NCBI RefSeq assembly: GCF_006861795.1
Contig: NZ_VDGH01000001.1
Location: forward strand, 1 to 64,000
From: Psychrobacillus lasiicapitis
GTDB taxonomy: Bacteria; Bacillota; Bacilli; Bacillales_A; Planococcaceae
Direction of reading: 5' to 3'
DNA length: 64,000 nucleotides
Below are positions 50,944 to 59,591 of this stretch, in pieces (position 1 is the first letter of the stretch; each line of letters begins with the position of its first letter). The notes under the pieces are model-generated. The model was not told the origin of the DNA and did no database searches. It saw only the letters and a program-made list of their open reading frames with translations. A program made the position numbers and the translations under genes.

Positions 50944-52146
50944 ATGAACAAGGCTAAATGGAAAGTAGATACGAAGATTATTCACGATTGTTTAACGCCG
51001 GATGAAAAAACACGTGCTATTGTACCGAGTATAACTCCAGCTGTTGCATATTCATTTGCCACTGCTGAAGAAGCCGCTAATGTCGTAGCTGGCATGGAAG
51101 AGGGCATTTATTATGGACGCTATGGTAACCCAACGGTTCGTAAATTAGAAGAAAAAATTGCTTCTTTAGAGTATGGTGAAGCTGCGCTTGCGTTATCAAG
51201 TGGAATGGCTGCAATCTCTACTGCACTTCTCTCTTGTCTAAAAACTGGAGATCACGTGTTAGTAACAAAAGATGTATATGGTGGAACATACAGTTTTCTT
51301 ACTACATTAGCAGAAAGAATAGGTATCCAATTTGATTTTGTTGATTGTACAAATCCAGATAATATTTTTGAGGGAATGTTATCGAATACAAAAGCAATAT
51401 ACATCGAGACACCATCAAATCCAAACTTAACCATTTTAGATATTGAGCAAATTGCTAAAGTCTCCAAAAAAATGGGAGTTCCTTTAATTGTTGATAATAC
51501 ATTTATGAGTCCGATTTTACAAAATCCCTTATTACTAGGTGCTGACATTGTTGTTCATAGTGGGACTAAATATATTAATGGTCATGGGGATGTACTATGC
51601 GGTTTTATAGTTTCTGATGCAGATAGAATTGACATGATGCGTAAAAAAATTATGGGAGATTTAGGGCAAAACTTAAACGCCTATGAAGCATTTTTAGTAA
51701 TTCGAGGTTTAAAAACAATTTCCCTTCGTATTGAGAAGCATTGTTCAAATGCAAAGAAAGTTGCGGAGTTTCTAGCCACACATCCCATGATTGACAAAGT
51801 GTATTACCCAGGTCTGAAAAGTCATCCAGGACATGAAATAGCCATAAAACAAATGAGGGACATGGGTGGAATTGTAAGTTTTGAAGTTAAGGGTGGGCTA
51901 GAACAAGGAAAACTGTTTATTAATTCTCTAGAACTAGCAATGATTTCATTTAGTCTCGGAGATCCAGAAACTTTGATACAACATCCAGCTTCTATGACAC
52001 ATGCTCAAATTCCAAAAGAAGAAAGAGCAAAGTATGGAATTACTGATGGTTTGATGAGATTATCAGTAGGTTTAGAGGATTCACAAGATATTATAAATGA
52101 TTTAGAACAAGCATTAAAAAAGGTAGATATTCGGATGAGTGTCTAA
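50944..52146 (+). CDS. PLP-dependent gamma-lyase (cystathionine/methionine gamma-lyase family)
   Basis: This 400-residue Cys/Met-metabolism PLP enzyme has ALALSSGMAAISTALLSCLK, the DVYGGTYSFL loop, YIETPSNPNLTILDI, the PLP lysine in VVHSGTKYINGHGDVLCG and the C-terminal SLGDPETLIQHPASMTHAQI. The active-site loop has GG where methionine gamma-lyases have GC, so cystathionine gamma-lyase-like or another sulfur amino acid lyase is possible. Co-transcription with an amino acid importer points to a catabolic role. Confidence 0.82.
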   Translation: MNKAKWKVDTKIIHDCLTPDEKTRAIVPSITPAVAYSFATAEEAANVVAGMEEGIYYGRYGNPTVRKLEEKIASLEYGEAALALSSGMAAISTALLSCLKTGDHVLVTKDVYGGTYSFLTTLAERIGIQFDFVDCTNPDNIFEGMLSNTKAIYIETPSNPNLTILDIEQIAKVSKKMGVPLIVDNTFMSPILQNPLLLGADIVVHSGTKYINGHGDVLCGFIVSDADRIDMMRKKIMGDLGQNLNAYEAFLVIRGLKTISLRIEKHCSNAKKVAEFLATHPMIDKVYYPGLKSHPGHEIAIKQMRDMGGIVSFEVKGGLEQGKLFINSLELAMISFSLGDPETLIQHPASMTHAQIPKEERAKYGITDGLMRLSVGLEDSQDIINDLEQALKKVDIRMSV

Positions 52147-52167
52147 TTACTGGAGGGAGGGATATAA

Positions 52168-52938
52168 ATGTTATCAATCAAAGATCTAAGGTTGTCATTT
52201 AAAGACAATGAAATTTTAAAAGGAATCGACTTGGAGGTAAATAAAGGAGATGTAGTGACCCTAATTGGTCCAAGCGGAACAGGTAAAACCACTTTACTTC
52301 GTTGTATTAATTATTTAGAAAAGCCGGCAAAAGGAAACATTATTTTAGATGATCTAAATATTGATTATGAAAAAATTACAAAGAAAGAAATATTAGCCTT
52401 AAGACGAAAAACTGCTATGGTTTTTCAACAATATAATTTATTCAAAAATAAAACAGTTATTGAAAATGTCATGGAACCGCAAATGATTGTGCAACGAAAA
52501 AGTAGGAAGGAAGCTTACGAAACTAGTGTAGAACAACTAGACAAGGTAGGATTAATAGATAAATTGGAATCATATCCCTCTCAACTTTCTGGAGGTCAGC
52601 AACAGCGTGTTAGTATAGCTAGGGCGTTAGCATTGAAGCCGGAGGTAGTTTTATTTGACGAACCAACATCAGCACTTGATCCAGAATTAGTTGGAGAGGT
52701 TTTAAAGGTAATTGAAAATGTGGTATCTACTGGTATGACAATTGTTCTTGTAACACATGAAATGTCTTTTGCACAAAAGATTTCTACAAAAATTGTCTTC
52801 ATGGATAAAGGTAACATCGTGGAAGAAGGTTCCTCTAAATCGATCTTTGAGGACTCCACAAATGCACGAACAAAAGAATTTTTAAATCATTTTAATACAA
52901 ATAAATTAAATGTCACGAAGGAGGAAGTTTATGCTTAA
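52168..52938 (+). CDS. Amino acid ABC transporter ATP-binding protein
   Basis: This 256-residue ATPase has Walker A GPSGTGKTT, Q-loop MVFQQYNLFKN, signature LSGGQQQR and Walker [16 protein letters not shown]. It is of the polar amino acid (GlnQ/TcyC/TcyN) type. It overlaps the binding-protein gene by eight bases. Confidence 0.9.
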   Translation: MLSIKDLRLSFKDNEILKGIDLEVNKGDVVTLIGPSGTGKTTLLRCINYLEKPAKGNIILDDLNIDYEKITKKEILALRRKTAMVFQQYNLFKNKTVIENVMEPQMIVQRKSRKEAYETSVEQLDKVGLIDKLESYPSQLSGGQQQRVSIARALALKPEVVLFDEPTSALDPELVGEVLKVIENVVSTGMTIVLVTHEMSFAQKISTKIVFMDKGNIVEEGSSKSIFEDSTNARTKEFLNHFNTNKLNVTKEEVYA

Positions 52939-53764
52939 AAAGCACAAGAAAATCTCACTGATTTCTAGTTTGCTTGCTCTTATGTTGCTGGGGGCATGTG
53001 GTGGAGAAGCCAAGGATAAAAATGCATTAGCAGATGGTGTACGTTCTATTGAAGTAGCTGTTCCACCCGATTCAAAACCACTGAGCTACACTGATGAAAA
53101 TGGTGAACTAACTGGCTATGAAATTGAAATCTTAAAGGCAGTAGATGAAAAATTAAAGGATTATTCGTTTGACTTGGTGGGTGTTCATGACAGTGCGGCA
53201 GAAATAGGGTTAGATACTGGAAAATATCAAATGATAGCACAGGGTTTATTTAGATCACCAACCCGTGAAGAAAAGTACTTAATTCCAGAGCAAAATAATG
53301 GTGCAAGTTTAATGCGTGTTTATAGTAATGAGAAATTTACTGACATTGAATCTTTAGGTGACTTAGTTGGTAAAACAATTTCCCCGCCTACTCCAAGTGG
53401 TGGAGTTTATAACTTATTAATGGCACATAACAAAGAAAATCCTGATAAAGAATTGAAATTTGATACTTCTGATGCAGGGTTAACAGTAGCAGAAAGATTA
53501 AAAGATGTAGAAAGTGGAAAATATGATGTTTTAGTATTACCTTCGAATTTAGGTGCGGCAGACATAATTGAAATGCAAAGTTTAAAGATCAATACATCAG
53601 ATCCAGTAAAAGTCTTTCCAACATTTTTTATGATTCATAATTCCGAAGACAATCAAGAGCTCGTATCACAAGTAAGCACAGCTTTATCTGAATTAAAAGA
53701 AGAGGGCATGCTATCAGAACTATCCATAAAATATTACGGTGAAGATGTATTCCTTTTTGAGTAA
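52931..53764 (+). CDS. Amino acid ABC transporter substrate-binding lipoprotein
   Basis: This 277-residue lipoprotein has a signal with lipobox LLGAC (Cys24) and a type 3 binding fold: EVAVPPDSKPLSYTDENGEL, TGYEIEILKAVDEKL, QMIAQGLFRSPTREEKYLIP. ATG 52931 follows AAGGAGGAAG; the frame opens seven codons earlier. The pattern is like cystine/sulfur amino acid binding proteins, consistent with the lyase gene upstream, but specificity is inferred. Confidence 0.85.
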   Translation: MLKKHKKISLISSLLALMLLGACGGEAKDKNALADGVRSIEVAVPPDSKPLSYTDENGELTGYEIEILKAVDEKLKDYSFDLVGVHDSAAEIGLDTGKYQMIAQGLFRSPTREEKYLIPEQNNGASLMRVYSNEKFTDIESLGDLVGKTISPPTPSGGVYNLLMAHNKENPDKELKFDTSDAGLTVAERLKDVESGKYDVLVLPSNLGAADIIEMQSLKINTSDPVKVFPTFFMIHNSEDNQELVSQVSTALSELKEEGMLSELSIKYYGEDVFLFE

Positions 53765-53799
53765 AGTTTAGTATTTCAAGTTAACTAGGAGGGGAATGC

Positions 53800-54537
53800 A
53801 TGGATGTAGCTTATATGATAGAGATATTTCCGAAATTAATTATGACTTTACCTATTACATTATTAATTATTGTAGTATCTGCTATTTTTGGTTTGCTTCT
53901 TAGCATAGGAGTTACGTACCTAAGATTAAAAAAGTTGATAATTATTGGCCCAATACTAGAAACCTATGTTTCATTCATGCGTAGTACACCAATTCTTATA
54001 CAGTTATTTCTTGTTTTTTACGGTTTACCTGTATTAATGAATAGTCTTGGATTTAATGCTGGGGATTTTGGCGCTATTACATCCTCCATTATTGCACTGA
54101 TCATTTTTAATGGTGCATATTTGTCGGAGATTTTAAGACCTGCTTATCTATCCGTTGAAAGGGGGCAGCATGAAGCTGCAGATAGTCTAGGATATAAACC
54201 TATTGAAAAGTTCCGTAAAGTAATCTTTCCTCAGTTAGCCCCAATAGCATTACCAGGATTGGGAAATGCCATTATCTATTTGGTTCATGATACATCTCTA
54301 GTTTTTACACTTGGAGTTGTTGATATAATGGGGCAAGCGAAGTTAATGTTAGCTAACACTTATGGTGAAAATAAAATTGAAATGTATCTAGCAATTGCTA
54401 TTATGTATTGGTTAGTTTGTTTATCTTCGGATAGAATTATTAAATTACTAGAGCATTTCACATATTTAAAGAGAATTAAGAGAAAGTCTAAGGTTAAAAA
54501 AACTAAAGTATATAAGGAGTCAGTATCGATTCAATAG
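53800..54537 (+). CDS. Amino acid ABC transporter permease, first subunit
   Basis: This 245-residue permease has the HisM-type topology and the EAA loop ERGQHEAADSLGYKPIEKFR-KVIFPQ. The C-terminal tail is lysine-rich. It pairs with the permease at 54577, giving a heterodimeric channel as in cystine (TcyLM-type) importers. Confidence 0.86.
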   Translation: MDVAYMIEIFPKLIMTLPITLLIIVVSAIFGLLLSIGVTYLRLKKLIIIGPILETYVSFMRSTPILIQLFLVFYGLPVLMNSLGFNAGDFGAITSSIIALIIFNGAYLSEILRPAYLSVERGQHEAADSLGYKPIEKFRKVIFPQLAPIALPGLGNAIIYLVHDTSLVFTLGVVDIMGQAKLMLANTYGENKIEMYLAIAIMYWLVCLSSDRIIKLLEHFTYLKRIKRKSKVKKTKVYKESVSIQ

Positions 54538-54576
54538 TCGGAATGTTCTGATTAATTTTCGGAAGGGGGGAGCCAT

Positions 54577-55272
54577 TTGTTTGATATAGGTGTTTTCCTT
54601 AATGGAATAGTTGAAATTTCAAAAGTTGTACCTAAAACACTATTGTTAGCTATGTTTATTTTGTTACTGGCATTAATAATGGGTGCATTTATATACTTGA
54701 TTGTACATTATAAAGTACCCATTTTATCACAAGTAATTGTTGTGCTTCAATCATTTTTGAGAGGGACACCAAATGTTGTATTGTTATTTTTCATGTTCGC
54801 AGCATTGCCAGAATTACTTACTTCTATAACGGAAAGTTTGGGAATTCCATTTGATGCAAATAAAATTGAACCTGTTTTTATTGTTATATTAACCTTTTCA
54901 ATTAGTCTGTCTGTTTTCCAATCTGAGATTATCAGAGGTGCTATATTATCTGTTGATCAAGGGCAAAATGAGGCTGCACATTCTTTAGGATATAGTTTCT
55001 GGCAGACATTTAGAAAAGTAACTTTACCCCAAGCTTTGATAGCAGCATTCCCTGATATTATGAATTCACTTTTAGTTATTATTAAGGGCTTATCGTTGGC
55101 TTACTTATTTACAGTTATTGATATCTTGGGTCAAGCGAAACTTCTTGGCGGTTTTACACAACGATACCTTGAAGCTTTTGCAGCTGCAGCTATAATTTAC
55201 TGGGTATTATGTGTTTTATTAACAAAAATTGCGAACAAAATCGAATTTAAAATGCGGGAAGGATTTAATTAA
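54577..55272 (+). CDS. Amino acid ABC transporter permease, second subunit
   Basis: This 231-residue permease has the EAA loop DQGQNEAAHSLGYSFWQTFR-KVTLPQA. The TTG start follows GGAAGGGGGGAG. It completes the transporter with the ATPase, binding protein and first permease. Confidence 0.86.
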   Translation: MFDIGVFLNGIVEISKVVPKTLLLAMFILLLALIMGAFIYLIVHYKVPILSQVIVVLQSFLRGTPNVVLLFFMFAALPELLTSITESLGIPFDANKIEPVFIVILTFSISLSVFQSEIIRGAILSVDQGQNEAAHSLGYSFWQTFRKVTLPQALIAAFPDIMNSLLVIIKGLSLAYLFTVIDILGQAKLLGGFTQRYLEAFAAAAIIYWVLCVLLTKIANKIEFKMREGFN

Positions 55273-55286
55273 AGGGAGCGGATAAA

Positions 55287-56321
55287 ATGAATAAATTTGA
55301 GAGAATAAAGGCAGCATTAAATTTTGAGGAAGTTGACCAAATACCAGTTAACCTTTGGATGCATTTGTCAGCAGTTGACCAAAACCCAAAAAGTTTAGCA
55401 TTAGCTCAAGTGGAATATGCACGAAAATATAACTTTGATTTTATAAAGTTAATGCCATTTGGTTTATATTGCGTAGAAGATTGGGGAGTTGAAGTTGAAT
55501 ACTTTAGCCAAGTTAATAAACCGCCGGTTGTAAAAAAATATGCTATTGAAAAGGTAGAAGATTGGGCAAAACTTGAAGTATTGCCTCCTATTTACGGAAC
55601 CTATGGTAAACAACTTCAATTAACTAAATATGTCGCTGCAGAAGTTAAAAATGAAATCCCATTTGTTCAAACAATTTTTAGTCCATTAACAGTAGCTCGT
55701 AAATTAGGAGGAGATAGACTTATTTTAGATATGAAAGAAAATCCTGATTTAGTTAAGGCAGCGCTGGAAATCATCACAGAGACTACTATTAATTTTGTTA
55801 AAGCAAATATTGATATAGGTATTGATGGATTTTTCTTCGCGACACAATGTGCGACAACTGATTTCATGACAAAAGAAGAGTATGAGGAATTTGGTGTCCC
55901 ATACGATTTAAAAGTAATAGAGAGCTATCATGATAAAACATTCTTTAATATTGCACATATGCATGGTAATAACATCATGTTTGATACTATTTCAAAATAT
56001 CCAGTAAATTGTTTGAACTGGCATGATCGTTGGAGTTCTCCAACAATTGCAGAAGCTCGGAAACTCACGGATAAATGTATATTAGGGGGAATGAGAGAGG
56101 TACCTTACTACGATACAAATAAAAATTTTATTAAAAACAGTTTGTTGATAGATGGTACAATTCCTGAAATTGAAGAACATATTCTAGAGGCAATAAACGA
56201 GGCAGAAGGTAAGGGGATAATTCTTGGTCCTGGGTGTGTTGCTAGTCAAAATATACCTGAAAAGAATATATATGCTGTACGTCGTAGTGTTGTACAATAT
56301 GTTCCACAAACTCTCGTTTAG
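55287..56321 (+). CDS. Uroporphyrinogen decarboxylase-family protein (putative methyltransferase)
   Basis: This 344-residue TIM-barrel protein begins NKFERIKAALNFEEVDQIPV, as in UROD/MtaA-like proteins, and has TIFSPLTVARKLGGDRL, IDGFFFATQCATTDFMTKEE, IAHMHGNN, LNWHDRW and ILGPGCV. Two histidines and a late cysteine could bind zinc, as in MtaA/CmuA-type corrinoid methyltransferases. It lacks the context of heme genes; co-location with a sulfur amino acid lyase and importer suggests demethylation of an S-, N- or O-methyl compound. No corrinoid protein gene is in the window. Confidence 0.75.
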   Translation: MNKFERIKAALNFEEVDQIPVNLWMHLSAVDQNPKSLALAQVEYARKYNFDFIKLMPFGLYCVEDWGVEVEYFSQVNKPPVVKKYAIEKVEDWAKLEVLPPIYGTYGKQLQLTKYVAAEVKNEIPFVQTIFSPLTVARKLGGDRLILDMKENPDLVKAALEIITETTINFVKANIDIGIDGFFFATQCATTDFMTKEEYEEFGVPYDLKVIESYHDKTFFNIAHMHGNNIMFDTISKYPVNCLNWHDRWSSPTIAEARKLTDKCILGGMREVPYYDTNKNFIKNSLLIDGTIPEIEEHILEAINEAEGKGIILGPGCVASQNIPEKNIYAVRRSVVQYVPQTLV

Positions 56322-56335
56322 TACTAAAAAAATAG

Positions 56336-56370
56336 GAGCGTTAATTCTGGGAGGAATTAACGCTCTTTTT
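56336..56370 (+). terminator. Intrinsic terminator of the lyase/transporter operon
   Basis: GAGCGTTAATT pairs perfectly with AATTAACGCTC around an 8-base loop, followed by T5. Confidence 0.85.
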
Positions 56371-56693
56371 GTTGAACTTACTATATTAGCAGAGTAGGAC
56401 AATTGAAAACAATTATGGTTAAAAGGAAACCCTCGTATTTGACTATAAGGGGTAAGTGAAGTAATTCTGCTGGATGTATAATGGGGAATTTTATAAGTAG
56501 GTTAGAAGTAAATAATACATGAAAATTGAATGCACACACAAAGTTATCCAAATTTAAGGATGTAAGAAAATTACATATTGCAAAAATGATTACGTTTCAT
56601 TTAGAAGATTGTCTAGTGCAACTAAAGTAATGCGGGAAAACGATAAGTGATAGACAGCTATGCCTGACCATTTCTAGAAAAGGAGATGTTTAA
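56371..56693. other. Intergenic region
   Basis: I see no gene or clear regulatory element here other than the AAAGGAG site for the next small gene. Confidence 0.4.
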
Positions 56694-56870
56694 ATGTTTA
56701 ATATGGGAGAAATGATTTATCAGATTATCGTGTGGGGACTTATCATTTTATTTGTAATATCGTTTACGCTATTTATTAGAAGATTGCTTTTGAATCAACA
56801 AGCACAAAAGATTCAACTTAAGGAAATTGAAATGAAATTGGATAAATTAATGAAATTGATGAATGGTTAA
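56694..56870 (+). CDS. Small membrane protein (DUF4083-like)
   Basis: This 58-residue protein has one membrane helix (residues 10-30), then a charged coiled-coil tail (KIQLKEIEMKLDKLMKLM). It starts at ATG 56694 behind AAAAGGAG. Size and layout match DUF4083-type proteins of bacilli; function unknown. Confidence 0.65.
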   Translation: MFNMGEMIYQIIVWGLIILFVISFTLFIRRLLLNQQAQKIQLKEIEMKLDKLMKLMNG

Positions 56871-56944
56871 TAGGTTAGGTTCAAGAAGTGAAACCTTATA
56901 AGGGATCATGGAGTCATATTCAGAAAATGAACTTGAGGTGTAAG

Positions 56945-57226
56945 ATGAAACGATTCAGTTTAATCTCCATATTCTTCATGCTTTTAGGACTTCTTTCCTT
57001 TACAGTGAACTGGATAATAGAGGGTTATTTTGAGCCTCTTATCCTTACCGGATTTATTTTTATACTAATTGGGGCTCTATTTTGCTTTATAGCCATATTT
57101 AAAAAGGAAGCTGGAAGTATAAAATTTATAACACTCACTTCTTTTTTTGTCATTCTCTTTTTAGTTGTTTGGTTTGAACCCTTTCAGGTTTTACGAATGA
57201 TGACTTGGCTTAAAAATGTTATTTAA
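56945..57226 (+). CDS. Small three-helix membrane protein
   Basis: This 93-residue protein has three hydrophobic segments (about residues 5-25, 32-52 and 60-80). ATG 56945 is chosen for GAGGTG 5 bases upstream; the frame also opens at GTG 56888. I recognise no family. Confidence 0.55.
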   Translation: MKRFSLISIFFMLLGLLSFTVNWIIEGYFEPLILTGFIFILIGALFCFIAIFKKEAGSIKFITLTSFFVILFLVVWFEPFQVLRMMTWLKNVI

Positions 57227-57271
57227 TTCCCACAGAGATACAATCGAAGCTATTTTTAGGAGGTGTTTAGT

Positions 57272-57475
57272 TTGAATAATCACGACGAAACGGAAGAAAA
57301 AAGAGAGCGATTGAGACAAGCGGAACTAAAAAATAATCCGACTGGTTCTCTAAACGATGCCATAAATAGAGGAAGCAATGGGAATTTAACGGGCGGTATG
57401 GGATGGAAAGGGACAGGAATATTAATCGTTGTTTTAATAGTTGGGTATGTTTTGTATAAATTGTTTTTTAACTGA
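57272..57475 (+). CDS. Small membrane protein (DUF6366-like)
   Basis: This 67-residue protein begins with a charged region (EEKRERLRQAELKNNPTGSL), has a glycine-rich GGMGWKGTG turn and ends in one membrane helix. The layout fits my memory of DUF6366. TTG 57272 follows TAGGAGGTG. Function unknown. Confidence 0.65.
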   Translation: MNNHDETEEKRERLRQAELKNNPTGSLNDAINRGSNGNLTGGMGWKGTGILIVVLIVGYVLYKLFFN

Positions 57476-57570
57476 TTTCAATTAGTCTCTATAATTTGTT
57501 GTTCTTCATTTTCCAATTATTTTGGTCTATTACCAATAAAATCTTCTTGAATAAAATCGAACGTTCGGCA

Positions 57571-57591
57571 TATAATAAGAACAAATGTTCT
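57571..57591. promoter_or_regulatory. LexA (SOS) box and -10 element
   Basis: TATAAT at 57571-57576 is followed by AGAACAAATGTTCT (57578-57591), which has the GAAC-N4-GTTC core of the bacillal LexA site. It lies 20 bp before the polymerase start, which predicts SOS induction. Confidence 0.8.
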
Positions 57592-57610
57592 TTGTTGAAG
57601 GAGAAGAGAT

Positions 57611-58867
57611 ATGATGCATGAAGGTTTAGAAGATCGAAAAATTATATGCATTGATATACGGAGCTTTTTCGCAAGCTGTGCGGCTGCAGATGCTGGACTT
57701 GACGTTATGCGTACGCCGATCGCAGTTATTGGAAATTTAGAACAAAAAGGCAGCATCGTGCTTGCGGCATCTCCCTTGATGAAAAAGAATTTTGGAGTGA
57801 AGACAGGAACCCGGCTCTTTGAAATTCCGGACCATCCATCAATTCATTTAATCGAGCCGAAGATGGAGTTTTTCGTTAGGGTTTCCATGGAAATCACACG
57901 GTATTTAAATCAATTCGTTCCAAGTGAATGCATTCATGTGTACAGCGTCGATGAATGCTTTGCTGATTTGGGAGGAACCGAAAAATTATGGGGACCAGTA
58001 GAAAACACGGTCAAGCGAATACAAGACGGACTTTTTAATCAGTTTCAGTTACCATGCGCAGTTGGAATGGGACCAAATATGCTGATGGCGAAGCTTGCCC
58101 TTGACCTAGAAGCGAAAAAAACAGGCTTCGCAAAATGGACATATAAAGATGTGCCCCAAAAATTATGGCCGATTACTCCATTAAGCAAAATGTGGGGAAT
58201 TGGCTCGCGTTTAGAAAAAACATTAAATAATATGGGAATTATAAGTGTTGGGCATCTAGCGAACACATCGCTTGAGACATTAGAGGCTAAGTTTGGCGTT
58301 ATGGGCAATCAATTATATCACCATGCACGGGGAATCGATTTGTCAGAGCTAGGTGCACCGTTAGCAGAAGGGCAAATTAGTTACGGCAAGGGGCAAGTGC
58401 TATTTCGTGATTACCGTTCCAAAGAGGAGATTATGACGGTTGTATTAGAAATGTGTGAAGACGTGGCAAGACGCGCCCGCGAAGCCGAAATGGCAGGAAG
58501 AACGATTCATCTGTCCATTAGTTATAGTCATAACGCGTTTGGTGGAGGGTTTAGTCGTTCCCGTTCAATCGATGAACCAACAAATGCAACGATGACCATA
58601 TACAAAGTATGTGAACAAATCTTTGATGAATTTTATGATCACAGACCTGTTCGCAAGTTAGCGATTTCCATTACTAATCTAGAACCCGAATATTCGATGC
58701 AGCTAAGCCTGTTTGAAGAAGACAAATGGAAGGTTCGAGAACTGGGAAAAACAATGGATTACCTGCGAAGTAAATACGGCTCCAATGCGATATTGCGCGC
58801 TGTTTCTTACACGGAAGCGGGAACTGCAAGAAAACGTGCTGGATTGCTTGGAGGACATAAGAAATAA
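57611..58867 (+). CDS. Y-family DNA polymerase (UvrX/YqjW-type)
   Basis: This 418-residue translesion polymerase has the palm motif CIDIRSFFASC at the start and the catalytic YSVDECFADLG near residue 114. A helix-hairpin-helix (SKMWGIGSRLEKTLNNMGII) and little-finger domain follow. It matches the UvrX/YqjW group of damage-induced polymerases rather than YqjH. The SOS box and a strong GAAGGAGAAG site precede it. Confidence 0.88.
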   Translation: MMHEGLEDRKIICIDIRSFFASCAAADAGLDVMRTPIAVIGNLEQKGSIVLAASPLMKKNFGVKTGTRLFEIPDHPSIHLIEPKMEFFVRVSMEITRYLNQFVPSECIHVYSVDECFADLGGTEKLWGPVENTVKRIQDGLFNQFQLPCAVGMGPNMLMAKLALDLEAKKTGFAKWTYKDVPQKLWPITPLSKMWGIGSRLEKTLNNMGIISVGHLANTSLETLEAKFGVMGNQLYHHARGIDLSELGAPLAEGQISYGKGQVLFRDYRSKEEIMTVVLEMCEDVARRAREAEMAGRTIHLSISYSHNAFGGGFSRSRSIDEPTNATMTIYKVCEQIFDEFYDHRPVRKLAISITNLEPEYSMQLSLFEEDKWKVRELGKTMDYLRSKYGSNAILRAVSYTEAGTARKRAGLLGGHKK

Positions 58868-58872
58868 GGGAA

Positions 58873-58904
58873 GGCTGAACGTTTGCATGCGTTTGGTCTT
58901 TTTT
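58873..58904 (+). terminator. Intrinsic terminator after the Y-family polymerase
   Basis: GGCTGAACG pairs with CGTTTGGTC (with G-T wobbles) around an 8-base loop, followed by T6. Confidence 0.7.
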
Positions 58905-58965
58905 ATTTCCTAATATTAGAAGGACTTTCTAGTCTCAAAGCAGAACAATTATAAGGAGGGAATCT

Positions 58966-59100
58966 ATGGAAAAGAAATATATAGAGAAATATAAAATGGA
59001 AACGAGTAATCACTACTACATTTTTAATCGTTCTCTTTATTTGTTCTTTATCAACTATAAAGAAGTGGTAAGTTTCGAAAAGAAATTAACAAATTCTTAA
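58966..59100 (+). CDS. Small ORF of unknown function
   Basis: A 44-codon frame (MEKKYIEKYKMETSNHYYIF onward) starts behind AAGGAGGG and ends at TAA 59098-59100, directly before the next frame. It is rich in aromatic and charged residues and has no clear membrane segment. Confidence 0.45.
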   Translation: MEKKYIEKYKMETSNHYYIFNRSLYLFFINYKEVVSFEKKLTNS

Positions 59101-59124
59101 ATGGAAAACTTTAGAGGTGTTCAT

Positions 59125-59567
59125 GTGAAGGAAACTTTTACACAAAAAATAAAAGCATTTGTACCATATTTTTTCGTTATGCTCTTTTTTATCTTTTTAT
59201 CATATCTTCTCGTCTACAATGCTTCTTTTTCACCAAATGGTTATGAAATCGTTTCAGCAACTGAAAATGAAATAACGATTGAATCATTTAATTTAATTGG
59301 GGTAGAAAAAAGTATTCAGAACATATCATTTTCGAGTGAATATGAATGGAAAGTGGAAGCGATTGGATATCAGATTGAAAGACAAAAGATTTCCTATGTT
59401 TACTTTTTTTAATGGTGAGTATATCAACGACTTTAATGGTTATGTATATGCGAAATGGAACGGGCATGTGGAAGTCACTCTTTCGAAGTAATCTTATCTT
59501 TTGTATATTGCTTCCCCTCACTTCATTAACCTTTGCGTGGAAAGCAATTCAACTTTACATTTCTTAG
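59125..59567 (+). pseudogene. Membrane protein gene with a frameshift at a T run
   Basis: From GTG 59125 (behind AGAGGTG; ATG 59101 is an alternative) the frame encodes a membrane helix (FVPYFFVMLFFIFLSYLL) and an external domain, and stops at 59410-59412. The next frame continues without a break: FLMVSISTTLMVMYMRNGTG and a further helix SNLIFCILLPLTSLTF to TAG 59565-59567. The shift falls on TTTTTTT at 59404-59410. One more T would restore a three-helix protein of about 147 residues. It may be a mutation, sequencing error or slippage site. Family unknown. Confidence 0.6.
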
Positions 59568-59591
59568 TCAGACAGAAGGAGCGAGACAGGA

